Positions 18,611 to 26,775 of a DNA stretch of 64,000 bases are shown here, piece by piece. Location of the stretch: assembly GCA_035390885.1 (NCBI GenBank), contig DAOOUW010000001.1:1-64000 (forward strand). Direction: 5' to 3'. Origin of the DNA: JAOAFT01 sp035390885 (GTDB taxonomy: Bacteria > Bacteroidota > Ignavibacteria > UBA10030). The notes beneath the pieces are model-generated. The model did no database searches and was not told the DNA's origin. It worked only from the letters and a program-made list of their open reading frames with translations. The position numbers were made by a program, and so were the translations under genes. Within the stretch, counting starts at the first letter, position 1, and each line of letters opens with the position of its first letter.

Positions 18611-19405
18611 GTGGCACAACTACTGAATATATTTTTTATTGGCGATATCAACGGAAAACCAGGAATAACGCTTGTTACCAACCTGCTGAAACAATATCAA
18701 CAAAAATATAGCATTGATTTTTGTGTGGTCAACGGAGAAAATGCAACCGATGGAAAAGGGATCGAAGAGAAAGATGCAAAACAGCTCTTTGAACTTGGCA
18801 TTCACGTTATTACCACCGGAAATCATCTGTGGGATCGCTGGTCGGCAAAATCGTTGCTTGCAAAAGAACGAAACATTCTCAGGCCTTTGAATTATCCAAA
18901 AGAGAATCCGGGAAATGGTTTTGTAGTATATGATTTGAAAGAGAAAGGAAGGATCGGCGTCATCTCTCTTCAAGGTCGTACGTTTATGCAACCAATCGAC
19001 GATCCATTCAAGGCTGCTGAGTGGGCAATCAGCAAAATTGCTAACGAAACAAAAGTAATTCTCATTGATATTCACGCGGAAGCAACAGCCGAGAAGATGG
19101 CTCTTGCATGGCACCTCGATGGAAAGTGCAGCGCCGTCATTGGCACGCATACGCACATTCCAACAGCGGATGCAAGAATTCTTCCGCAAGGCACAGCTTA
19201 CATTACAGATGTAGGAATGACAGGACCGTTCGATTCTGTCATTGGAATGAAGAAAGAAATTGCAATCAAGCGATTCCAATTTCAAACTCCGTTTAAGTTT
19301 GAACTTGCCGAACATGATGTGCGGCTCTGCGCATTGTATCTTCAAGTTGATAGTGAAACCGGGAAAGCGGTAAAAGTTGAGCAAGTAGTTTTTCCGGCGT
19401 TCTAG
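18611..19405 (+). CDS. YmdB-like metallophosphoesterase (TIGR00282 family)
   Basis: A 264-aa calcineurin-like enzyme. Metal-binding motifs are FIGDINGKPG (6-15), VVNGENA, TGNHLWDR, DIHAEATAEKMAL and IGTHTHIPTAD. Bacillus YmdB and relatives hydrolyse 2',3'-cyclic nucleotides and affect RNA turnover; that activity is expected here. It starts at GTG with AAGGAA 6 bp upstream. It lies 33 bp before folD on the same strand and is probably cotranscribed with it. Confidence 0.9.
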   Translation: MAQLLNIFFIGDINGKPGITLVTNLLKQYQQKYSIDFCVVNGENATDGKGIEEKDAKQLFELGIHVITTGNHLWDRWSAKSLLAKERNILRPLNYPKENPGNGFVVYDLKEKGRIGVISLQGRTFMQPIDDPFKAAEWAISKIANETKVILIDIHAEATAEKMALAWHLDGKCSAVIGTHTHIPTADARILPQGTAYITDVGMTGPFDSVIGMKKEIAIKRFQFQTPFKFELAEHDVRLCALYLQVDSETGKAVKVEQVVFPAF

Positions 19406-19437
19406 ATTGACACAAACTTTTATGAGAAGGCGCTTCT

Positions 19438-20319
19438 ATGGCAGAAATAATCGACGGGAAATTTTATTCTGAACAAATCAAACAAGAAGTCAAAAAAGAA
19501 ACTGAGGAACTTAAAGCTCGCTATGGAATAACTCCTGGCTTAGCCGTCATTCTTGTTGGAGACGATCCTGCTTCGCAATCGTACGTTCGTTCCAAAGAAA
19601 AAGTGAGCAAGGAGATGGGATTTTATTCAGTTACAGAGAGACGTCCGTCTTCGATTACAGAAGAGGAACTTCTTACCCTCCTTCACAATTACAATAACGA
19701 TGCGAAAATCCATGGCATTCTTGTTCAACTTCCGCTTCCAAAACATATTAACGAACAGCGGATAATTGCCGCTATCAATCCAGAGAAAGATGTTGATGGA
19801 TTTCATCCAACAACATTAGGGAAATTATTGCTTGGCGAAGATACTTTGAAACCATGCACTCCCGCTGGTATTCAGGAACTCCTGATTCGGAGCGGCAACG
19901 ATCCAGGGGGAAAGCATGTTGTCGTTGTGGGCAGAAGCAACATTGTTGGAAAACCTATCGCTATGATGTTGATGCAAAAACAACGCGGCGCTAATGCTAT
20001 TGTAACCATTGCTCATACCGCTGCTCAGGATATTTCTGTGTACACCCAACAGGCGGATATTCTTATTGCTGCAATGGGAAAGCCGGAAATCATCCACGGT
20101 TCGATGATTAAGGAAGGCGCTGTAGTGATCGATGTTGGCATCAATCGCGTTGCAGATTCTCTTTCTTCAAAAGGATACAAAATTGTCGGCGATGTTCACT
20201 TTGAATCCGCTGCTCAGAAAGCAAAGGCAATTACTCCAGTCCCCGGCGGCGTTGGATTGATGACGGTTGCAATGCTGATGAAGAACACGCTCAAAGCGGC
20301 TAAATCTTCTCTTCGATAA
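19438..20319 (+). CDS. folD: Methylene-THF dehydrogenase / methenyl-THF cyclohydrolase
   Basis: Bifunctional one-carbon enzyme interconverting 5,10-methylene-, methenyl- and 10-formyl-THF. It is 293 aa. YVRSKEK (49-55) supplies the catalytic Tyr and Lys, GILVQLPLPKHI (about 101-112) is the family signature, VVGRSNIVGKPIAMML binds NADP, and PVPGGVGLMTVAML is the C-terminal signature. Its 10-formyl-THF product feeds the formyltransferase fmt at the window end. Confidence 0.96.
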   Translation: MAEIIDGKFYSEQIKQEVKKETEELKARYGITPGLAVILVGDDPASQSYVRSKEKVSKEMGFYSVTERRPSSITEEELLTLLHNYNNDAKIHGILVQLPLPKHINEQRIIAAINPEKDVDGFHPTTLGKLLLGEDTLKPCTPAGIQELLIRSGNDPGGKHVVVVGRSNIVGKPIAMMLMQKQRGANAIVTIAHTAAQDISVYTQQADILIAAMGKPEIIHGSMIKEGAVVIDVGINRVADSLSSKGYKIVGDVHFESAAQKAKAITPVPGGVGLMTVAMLMKNTLKAAKSSLR

Positions 20320-20353
20320 AAAAATACCCCGAAACTTGATTCAGTTCGGGGTA
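20318..20353 (-). terminator. Terminator of the pectate lyase gene
   Basis: Stem TACCCCGA / TCGGGGTA (20325-20332 with 20346-20353), extended by ACT/AGT. On the minus strand it is followed by TTTTTTTA. It sits between two convergent genes; the T-run favours termination of the minus-strand gene. Confidence 0.82.
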
Positions 20354-20376
20354 CTCGTTCCAAATGGATGGAAATA

Positions 20377-22457
20377 TTACTTCACTAAAACCGCCTTCTT
20401 TGTTGCACTATAGGCGCCTGCTCGTACGCTAATGAAGTACACTCCGCTCGCGAAATGCTCGCCATTTAATATAACACTGTGCGCGCCAGGCTCTTCAATT
20501 CCATCAACAAGCGTGGCTACACGCTCTCCAATAATATTATAGACAGCAATTTCAACATGCGTCTTTACAGGAATTTGATATCGAATCATTGTCGATGGAT
20601 TGAATGGATTCGGGAAATTTTGCTCTACTGAAAATTGCAGCGGCTGCAACTCCGAAGTTGCTTCGACATCGGTTCGCACTAACCCAGGAATTTTTGATGG
20701 CAGAGTCTCCACTGGATCAAGGAATTTCTGATACGAATATGGAACATCCAGTACGCAGGTTGGTTCTGTAATGTAACTGCCGCTTCCAAAATAATTCCCT
20801 TCGATAAGATGAACGTTCCCAACATAAGCGCTAAATTCGCTGAAGAGAGCTTTCTCAACGTTATCGAAATAATTATTCTCGACCCGCACGCATGCGCCCA
20901 TGCGAGTGTTAATCGCATCGCTGCAATCTTTATAGTAATTATTAAAGATGTGAGCTTTCCCAAAGCGAATTAAAGGAAGACGCGATCCGCAATTGAAGAA
21001 GTAGTTATGATGGAACGTAATCCGAATAACGCTGTCTGCATATTGTGTATCGCCGGAACTTATCAGTACCGCCTTATAGTGATCGTGGAAAGAGCAGTTC
21101 GATACAGTAAGGAATGTCGATTGATTTTTGATGTCGAGGAGTCCATCATAGTAATCTTTATCATGGTCGCGATCCGAATAAAGTTCACAGTGATCGATGA
21201 CGATATTTTTCGATGAACCATTGATTTCAATAGCNNNNNNNNNNNNNNNNNNNNNNNNNNNNNNNNNNNNNNNNNNNNNNNNNNNNNNNNNNNNNNNNNN
21301 NNNNNNNNNNNNNNNNNNNNNNNNNNNNNNNNNNAAAGTTCACAGTGATCGATGACGATATTTTTCGATGAACCATTGATTTCAATAGCATCATTTGTGT
21401 CAAGTGTGTCCTGAACATGGGATACAGTAACGTTCCGAATAATTACATTACGCGCTTGATTGATCGAGAGCGCAATTCCTCGTAAATGTGCAGTGTCTCC
21501 GACTCCGAGAAGAGTTTTGTTTGATTTTACTGAGATGACCGAATGTTCGGCAAGGGAACCAGAAAATTTTACAACGTATGGAGTTGAGCTTCCAAGATAT
21601 GTTTGAAGCTCTTCAAGTGTCGTCGCAGTTACCGTTTCGCCTTCTGCGCCTCCTGTTACAAGGTAAGGAGTGCCGTTATCATCCTGAACTGAAGCATAAC
21701 CAATAATTGTGGTATCGATATTCTCTTTTATAAAATTAGGAAGAAACCGTGCAATAGCATGGACATCGCTTTTTATTGCAAATTGGAAAATACTATCCGC
21801 ACTTGGTTCCTCGCCTGTCCAGCTTTCAAAAAAGTATCCTTGCGCTGCGTGAGCATGGAGCGTTACAATCGTACCTTTATCGTAAAGCTGTTGTATAGGA
21901 GAGTACGACACTGTTCCGCGAGTTGAGTCGTTTGAGGCAACGGTAAGTGTGTACTGTGGAGAACATTCATAACCAGTAACTCCATCTCCAATAATTCTAA
22001 AGTAATCGATGTTTGCAAGTCCGCCTGTGCAAATTGATTCCAGCCGTATTTTATGATCGCCGGCTGTGAGGTGTACCTGTAGTGAATCAATCTCTCTCCA
22101 GTTCGACCATGTAGTTGTGTATGGGAAAAGCACTGTATCGATTACAACATTTCCATCAATGTAAAGTTTTCCATCGCGAAGATTGGTTGCTGTTCCACCG
22201 AAAGCATAACGCCACGTTACAAAGTAATCTCCTTCGGTCTGAACAAAAATTTCCCAGCTCATAGCAACGCCAATACCGTTATTAACATCGACATATCCTG
22301 GTCCTGTCCATCCTGAAATTGAAGAGGAGGAGGTTTCAATGGTACCATTATAGTTACAGAATCCTAAATCATTTTCCTGAATAATGAGCGAATTTTGCGC
22401 ACTCGCAATTGTTACAAGGAAAATGAAGGCAGGGAAAAGCCATTTCAATTTGTTCAT
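20377..22457 (-). CDS. Secreted pectate lyase (PL1) with T9SS sorting domain, split by an assembly gap
   Basis: Cleaves polygalacturonate by beta-elimination. Collapsing the false 155-bp insertion (55-bp duplicate plus 100 N) gives one 641-aa frame. A signal peptide (about 1-20) is followed by a CBM6/35-like domain (about 25-165, ending NIDYFRIIG), a bacterial repeat-like domain (YSPIQQLYDKGTIVTLHA), and a PL1 beta-helix with VIIRNVTV, NIVIDHCELYSDRDHD, DYYDGLLDIKNQSTFLTVS, ITFHHNYF and SRLPLIRFGKAHIFNNYY (catalytic Arg and Ca2+ Asp region). The C-terminus is a T9SS type A sorting domain (NFPNPFNPSTMIRYQIP, ASGVYFISV). It is monocistronic with its own terminator. Confidence 0.92.
21180..21389. 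other. Scaffold gap flanked by identical 55-bp direct repeats
   Basis: 100 N at 21235-21334. The 55 bases before (21180-21234) and after (21335-21389) are identical. This fits contig ends sharing one k=55 overlap that was not merged. It is not a biological repeat. Confidence 0.93.
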
Positions 22458-22610
22458 AGAGTTTTCTCCTTACACACGTTTGACAAAATTGTTTGCACAC
22501 GCCTAATGCTGTAGAGAATATACGTGCCAAAAAATCGAAAATCCATTTTTGCCCAACAAAACCGGCATTATGCGACCCAATATTGATGTGGAATCATTCA
22601 TTTGTAATTT

Positions 22611-24944
22611 TCATCCATAGAAAAATGAGAGCTGTTGTTCCTTTGGAGGATAGAAAATTTGCTTAGCGGTTGAAGTTTGCAATCCAAAAAGTTCTTTCAA
22701 TTTTTTCTTATCGTATCCAAATGGATGGAGAAGCGTTGCCATTGCCTCTACTACAAGTTCAGCATACTTCTCTCTATCGTATCCATCTTCGAAAGCGTAG
22801 AGGGCGAGAGGTTTTGCCTTGTCCGGATATTTTTTTCCGGTATGATCAATGAGAATGTATTCGATGCGCTCGCCAGCTGAAAGATGAATTCCCATCTGCT
22901 CTATTGATGCTGAGACGATTGCATTGACCGTGCGACTTCTATATTCTTCCGGTTCCTGTGAAATGTGCCGTTTAATGATAAGTTCCATCGGGTGAACGTT
23001 TCCACTGAGGATTGATTCGATTGTGCAACGTCCAACATTTATTAATTCCGGTACAAGCGCAGTAAGTTCATCGATATTTTTTGCTTGCGCCATCATTTTC
23101 AGCAGCGCCATTTGCGTCGTTCGCACAATGGTTGGTACATCGTGGCGGCGCGCTTCGATTCCACGCATTTTCAATTCGCCGTGCTTATACCATCCAACGT
23201 AGTGATTTGCCGTTGTTATTGAAGCGTCGGTTTTCGATGCGGGGAAAAGAATCCAGTTGTATATTCCTTCCAATGAAATATCAATACCGACGCGACGAGA
23301 TATTTCGGCAGCGAGCTCTTCATAGTCTTGTTGAGTTGCGCCTGGTTTCTTGAGCCACAAACAATCGACGATTCCGTGAAGTACAGTGTATCCGGCTTCT
23401 TCGGCAATTTCCTTTGCCGTCAGGAGTGATTCACGGGAGAAAGCATTGACCGATTCATGAGCTTCGATCTTTCCGAACCGCGCGTTTCTGTACCCAAGAT
23501 ATCCAAAACAACTAACCAGCATCCACTTTAGCGCATTCTGTAAATTGTTGTATTTCTGATAGAGCGCATCATTGTTCCCTTTATAAATTTTTCGTTTCTG
23601 TTTATAGTACGCTCGTTTTGCAAGTACAGGTTCTAATGTAGAAGCCACCAATCCTCTCCGCCGTGAGCATATTCTGTAACCAAGTTCTGGCACTACATTC
23701 TCAGGCTTCGTCGATGCGCAACATTGGCAATTGATGGTTTCCGGCGAAATATTATTCTTTACCATAATTGTAGGATACATTGACACAAAATCCAATTCTG
23801 CAACATCCTCGTAGTAACCGACCGGCGGAGTGAAGATGAGTCCGCCTCGATCTGCCAGCAGCAATGTGGTAGCGGGTTTAAAATCTTCCGCTTCGCGTTT
23901 CTTCGATGGTATGAGAACGTTGTGTCGGTATGCCCACGAGTACTCAAGCGACGACATTGATGTGCCAATACTTGCGCGTGCCTGTTGCTGTCCGCACATT
24001 TGAGTAAGACGCGTCATTTCAAAGAGTCCATCGAATCCCGCCTCTGCAAAGGTAAAGGAATTTGTTCTATCGATGTGCCACCGTCCTGCAAGAAGAAATG
24101 AACCATCGGTGTGTACAATTTTTCCGTACTGAAAAAAACTCGAACCTCTTTTCCTTATGTAGGAAGCTTTCGTATCTCGATTGAGCAACAACGGTATTCC
24201 TGTTTGTTTCGAGAGATGTACAAGCTTTGGTAAAAGAAGAGAGTCGCCGTACTCGGTAAGGAGAATATCGGGATTACAACGGAGAAGATGACTGTTGAAT
24301 ACTTCGAGGAATTCTTCCGGCTCACTGCATTCTATTGTCGCGGTGCGCTCATCGCAGACGATATCTAATTGGAAAGAACGCTGGTACTTCGGTGCAATCC
24401 ATGCTGAATCCGGCGCTAATCGTAATTCCATAATTGAAAGCGGTGGCGCTTCATATTCGCATGCTTCACGACTGTCGTGCACGGTAAAGGCTGTGAGTTC
24501 GTTCGATGCGTTGATCTCGTAATCACCGAAAGCAAGTGGAAAGAGATTTGTTTCGTAGAAGAATTGCTGTTCTACAGGCAAATTAGAATTGTAGAATGCG
24601 GTGTAAGGAAAAAATTTTTCAAACAACTGTGTCGCTTTTTGAAAGTTAAGAGGATTCTTTACCGTAATCTGAAATACATCGAGCAATTTACCGGAGAAAA
24701 GTTCTTCTCGTGTTGTTGAATGAACATGAACCGGCGTCCCACAACGTTTTGCAGCCATAGCTACACGATTTCTATCGGCAAGATGCATGTCGAGGAAGAA
24801 CGATGGTGCAAATTGGAAGTATGTTTTACGCCGTTTGCCATCTTTGGTAATAAACCAGAGCGTCATACCGTTCTCGGATGGATAGGCATCGAATAACCAT
24901 CCGGAGAGAAGAGGTGCGCAAGTTGTACAAGATTGTTCGGTCAT
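22611..24944 (-). CDS. Divergent family-B DNA polymerase (PolB2-like)
   Basis: A 777-aa polymerase. Motif A is DFVSMYPTIM (Asp385), motif B KWMLVSCFGYLGYRNARFG (473-491), motif C HGIVDCLW (523-530), and a KxRG-type block KMRGIEARR lies at 592-600. Motif C replaces the usual YGDTDS: the first Asp is Ile525, the catalytically central second Asp527 remains, and Ser becomes Cys. The exonuclease region (about 190-310) keeps GRWHID but lacks a DIE at Exo I (LDIV) and the NxxxFD of Exo II, so proofreading is probably lost. It starts inside the stop of the 111-aa gene (ATGA). The nearest known type is the archaeal PolB2/Dpo2 group with altered active sites. Likely role: damage-tolerance synthesis (inference). 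Confidence 0.88.
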   Translation of the reverse strand: MTEQSCTTCAPLLSGWLFDAYPSENGMTLWFITKDGKRRKTYFQFAPSFFLDMHLADRNRVAMAAKRCGTPVHVHSTTREELFSGKLLDVFQITVKNPLNFQKATQLFEKFFPYTAFYNSNLPVEQQFFYETNLFPLAFGDYEINASNELTAFTVHDSREACEYEAPPLSIMELRLAPDSAWIAPKYQRSFQLDIVCDERTATIECSEPEEFLEVFNSHLLRCNPDILLTEYGDSLLLPKLVHLSKQTGIPLLLNRDTKASYIRKRGSSFFQYGKIVHTDGSFLLAGRWHIDRTNSFTFAEAGFDGLFEMTRLTQMCGQQQARASIGTSMSSLEYSWAYRHNVLIPSKKREAEDFKPATTLLLADRGGLIFTPPVGYYEDVAELDFVSMYPTIMVKNNISPETINCQCCASTKPENVVPELGYRICSRRRGLVASTLEPVLAKRAYYKQKRKIYKGNNDALYQKYNNLQNALKWMLVSCFGYLGYRNARFGKIEAHESVNAFSRESLLTAKEIAEEAGYTVLHGIVDCLWLKKPGATQQDYEELAAEISRRVGIDISLEGIYNWILFPASKTDASITTANHYVGWYKHGELKMRGIEARRHDVPTIVRTTQMALLKMMAQAKNIDELTALVPELINVGRCTIESILSGNVHPMELIIKRHISQEPEEYRSRTVNAIVSASIEQMGIHLSAGERIEYILIDHTGKKYPDKAKPLALYAFEDGYDREKYAELVVEAMATLLHPFGYDKKKLKELFGLQTSTAKQIFYPPKEQQLSFFYG

Positions 24945-25276
24945 TGTTCTACTGTAACCGTCCTGTAAGTTTTTTCCTGCAATTTGGAATCGCTGTCTTT
25001 GGAATTGGGTGCATCTTCGGTAATACGCTGTTGTGCGTGGAGTTCGTTCTCTAATTTTCTGATCTTCTTTTGCTGCTCAAGAATAATAGACATGACAATG
25101 CTTTCAAATGGAACTGCACGCATTGCATAGAAGTTTTCCGCTAAGTGGAGTTTCGCTGCGCGGAAGATGTCGTCGAAAATTTCCTGATCTTCTTTCCGCA
25201 ATCCACGGCGAAACTTTGACCAGCTTTCTAATTCCGATGCAAGAATATTGGTAAATGTTGGCACTGTTCGTCCCAT
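24941..25276 (-). CDS. Small MGRT-type helical protein of the polymerase operon
   Basis: A 111-aa, predicted helical, charged protein starting MGRTVPTFTNILASELESW, with FRRGLRKEDQEIFDDIF and a C-terminal coiled-coil-like stretch (EQQKKIRKLENELHAQQ, about 67-83). The MGRT.P....L..E...W..FRR.LR..D...FD pattern resembles small uncharacterised proteins of halophilic archaea (recalled, not searched). It lies 8 bp after the RecA-like gene and overlaps the polymerase start by 4 bp, so it probably forms part of the same complex, perhaps as an adaptor like the mediator proteins of mutasomes (inference). Confidence 0.75.
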   Translation of the reverse strand: MGRTVPTFTNILASELESWSKFRRGLRKEDQEIFDDIFRAAKLHLAENFYAMRAVPFESIVMSIILEQQKKIRKLENELHAQQRITEDAPNSKDSDSKLQEKTYRTVTVEQ

Positions 25277-25284
25277 AGAATCGC

Positions 25285-25977
25285 CTATCCATGAATTTTA
25301 TAAATATTGTGATTTGTATGTCTCGACTCAGGAATACATCGCGCTTTTTCTGTTTCCGTTCCTTGAAGCTTTGCAACGTAATCCATTGATTGTCGTACCA
25401 TTGCAAAGATCTGGTTCCGTACCGGCGGGAAAATATTCCTTTCCTGACACACAACAAGGAATGAGATGCCAGCGCCTTTGAGTTTGTCGAGAGACGAAAT
25501 CACTTTTTGTACAATTGACTTTGCTTCCTGAATGTTGACATTTTCATCATAGAATGTATCGAGCAAGCCCAGAATTAGAACAAGCTGTGTTGGCAGTTTC
25601 TTCTGAAGTTCCGGGAGCTTTACAGTGATAGTCTGCTCCACCTGATAACAGGTAAATCCACGCGAGATAAATATATGATTGAGAAATTCCTCAGGATCGA
25701 TTTTTCGCAAACGTGCATAACGTGCAAGAGAATGAACATCGAAATAGTTGCTCGCATCGACAACTGCAAGAGTGCGACCGCGTGCAATTGCTTCTGCGGC
25801 AATTCTGTGAGCGTAACCAAACACAGAATCATTGCCGTAGAGTAAAAATGTTGTACCGCTTTGCTTTGTAAATTGTTGGAAGATTTCTTCCTTCAAAGCC
25901 TCAAGTGGAAGCTGGACAGAAGGAAGCTTCTGAATGTTCTTATTTGTACTTGTAACCGTTATCATTTGTTGACTCAT
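25285..25977 (-). CDS. RecA/RadA-fold ATPase homologue lacking Walker A
   Basis: A 230-aa protein with a RecA-superfamily core. TTFLLYGNDSVFGYAHRIAA (42-61) occupies the P-loop position but has no GxxxxGK[ST]. FDVHSLARYARLRKIDPEEF and ISRGFTCYQ (about 79-112) match the RadA/Rad51 segment after the first strand, and LVLILGLLDTFYDE (132-145) is the Walker B-like strand. Loss of the Lys suggests it does not hydrolyse ATP and may be a structural or regulatory RecA paralogue, analogous to ImuA/SulA-like RecA homologues in mutagenesis cassettes. It is the first gene of the operon, directly under the palindrome-containing promoter. Confidence 0.75.
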   Translation of the reverse strand: MSQQMITVTSTNKNIQKLPSVQLPLEALKEEIFQQFTKQSGTTFLLYGNDSVFGYAHRIAAEAIARGRTLAVVDASNYFDVHSLARYARLRKIDPEEFLNHIFISRGFTCYQVEQTITVKLPELQKKLPTQLVLILGLLDTFYDENVNIQEAKSIVQKVISSLDKLKGAGISFLVVCQERNIFPPVRNQIFAMVRQSMDYVAKLQGTETEKARCIPESRHTNHNIYKIHG

Positions 25978-25994
25978 TTATTTTTCTCTTCGGA

Positions 25995-26023
25995 ATCATA
26001 CGACATTTTTGTCGTCTTGTCAA
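25995..26023 (-). promoter_or_regulatory. Sigma70-like promoter of the polymerase operon
   Basis: On the minus strand: TTGACA (26018-26023), a 17-bp spacer, then TATGAT (25995-26000). The start codon is at 25977, so the leader would be only about 10 nt. This is a near-consensus promoter whose spacer is filled by operator 1. Confidence 0.72.
26000..26015. promoter_or_regulatory. Operator 1: perfect palindrome ACGACA-TTTT-TGTCGT
   Basis: A perfect 6-bp inverted repeat with a 4-bp spacer. It lies between the -35 and -10 hexamers of the operon promoter, touching the -10 by one base. Bound repressor would block RNA polymerase. The same pattern recurs at 26109-26124. Confidence 0.78.
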
Positions 26024-26108
26024 GAGTTGATATGCTTAGAATTTCTATATCTGCTATCATTTATAATAGATGATATTGATTTTATGGAATAAAATGTCAT
26101 ATTAGGGT

Positions 26109-26124
26109 ATGACAATTATGTCGT
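26109..26124. promoter_or_regulatory. Operator 2: ATGACA-ATTA-TGTCGT, with overlapping third arm
   Basis: A second AYGACA-N4-TGTCRT site, 15 bp before the repressor ATG. Its left arm also pairs with an upstream TGTCATA (26095-26101) to form TGTCATA-N6-TATGACA (26095-26114). This suggests cooperative binding and autorepression. A weak TTGATT/CATATT promoter (26076-26103) would place the transcription start inside this site. Confidence 0.72.
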
Positions 26125-26139
26125 TTTGATGAGGTTGCA

Positions 26140-26775
26140 ATGAAATCTTCGATAGCTCAGAGAATTAAGCAAGCGCGATATGCGAAGAATTTCGATCAGG
26201 CAACGCTTGCTACGAAAATAGATATTGCCACTCGAACGTTGCAGCGCTGGGAAAAAGGCGAGCAAGTCCCGGATAGTAATTACTTAATGCGCATAGTGAA
26301 GGTAACTGGAGTGTCAGCGCATTGGTTGCTGACTGGAGAAGGCGAGATGTTTGCAAAAGAATCTACAAGTTCCCCTTCGCTCGATACAAGTCGGTATAAT
26401 CTTGTTTCGCTTCCAATTTTATCTTCGGTGCCGGCTGGAGCGCTCACTCAAATATTTCATCCCGATTCGAGTGAACGAACCATCACCGTTGATGATGTCC
26501 ATGATTCGAGAGCTTTTGCGCTCGAGGTAAAGGGCGATAGTATGTCGCCAAGGATCGAGAATGGCGATATCATTATCGTGAGTCCAAATCAGGATGTGCG
26601 AAGCGGAGATATCTGTGTTGTTCGTGTCAATGAAGAAGACACAGTAAAGAAGGTGAAATTTGAAGAAGATTTTATCCATCTCATTCCATTGAATCCAGCC
26701 TATGAGCCAATGGTTGTGCGAAAGCGTGATGTTGTACTTCTCTGGCGAGTTGTAAAAGTAGTCAAAAGCTTATAA
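26140..26775 (+). CDS. LexA/cI-type self-cleaving repressor (HTH + S24 peptidase)
   Basis: A 211-aa repressor. The XRE helix-turn-helix (about 6-60) contains QATLATKIDIATRTLQRWEKG. The S24 domain (about 90-208) has the cleavage site Ala99-Gly100 in SVPAGA, nucleophile Ser134 in KGDSMSPRIENGD and general base Lys170 in DTVKK. All catalytic parts are present, so RecA-filament-stimulated autocleavage is expected. It differs from canonical LexA in having an XRE-type rather than winged-helix DNA-binding domain, as in phage cI and some lexA2-type regulators. It is divergent from the polymerase operon, with palindromic operators near both starts. Confidence 0.92.
   Translation: MKSSIAQRIKQARYAKNFDQATLATKIDIATRTLQRWEKGEQVPDSNYLMRIVKVTGVSAHWLLTGEGEMFAKESTSSPSLDTSRYNLVSLPILSSVPAGALTQIFHPDSSERTITVDDVHDSRAFALEVKGDSMSPRIENGDIIIVSPNQDVRSGDICVVRVNEEDTVKKVKFEEDFIHLIPLNPAYEPMVVRKRDVVLLWRVVKVVKSL

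Noticed and set aside
18620..19384. Long antisense open frame opposite the YmdB-like gene (254 codons)
   Set aside because: It is a shadow frame: no ribosome site, no recognisable motif, and the opposite strand encodes a clear metallophosphoesterase.
21180..21389. 55-bp direct repeats as a biological duplication or insertion site
   Set aside because: Exact k-mer-length identity around 100 N at two unrelated loci, with gene frames restored on collapse, indicates assembly artefact.
22611..26775. Polymerase-repressor locus as a prophage
   Set aside because: No integrase, capsid, terminase, tail or lysis genes within the window and flanking genes are ordinary chromosomal ones; a phage ancestry of the repressor remains possible.
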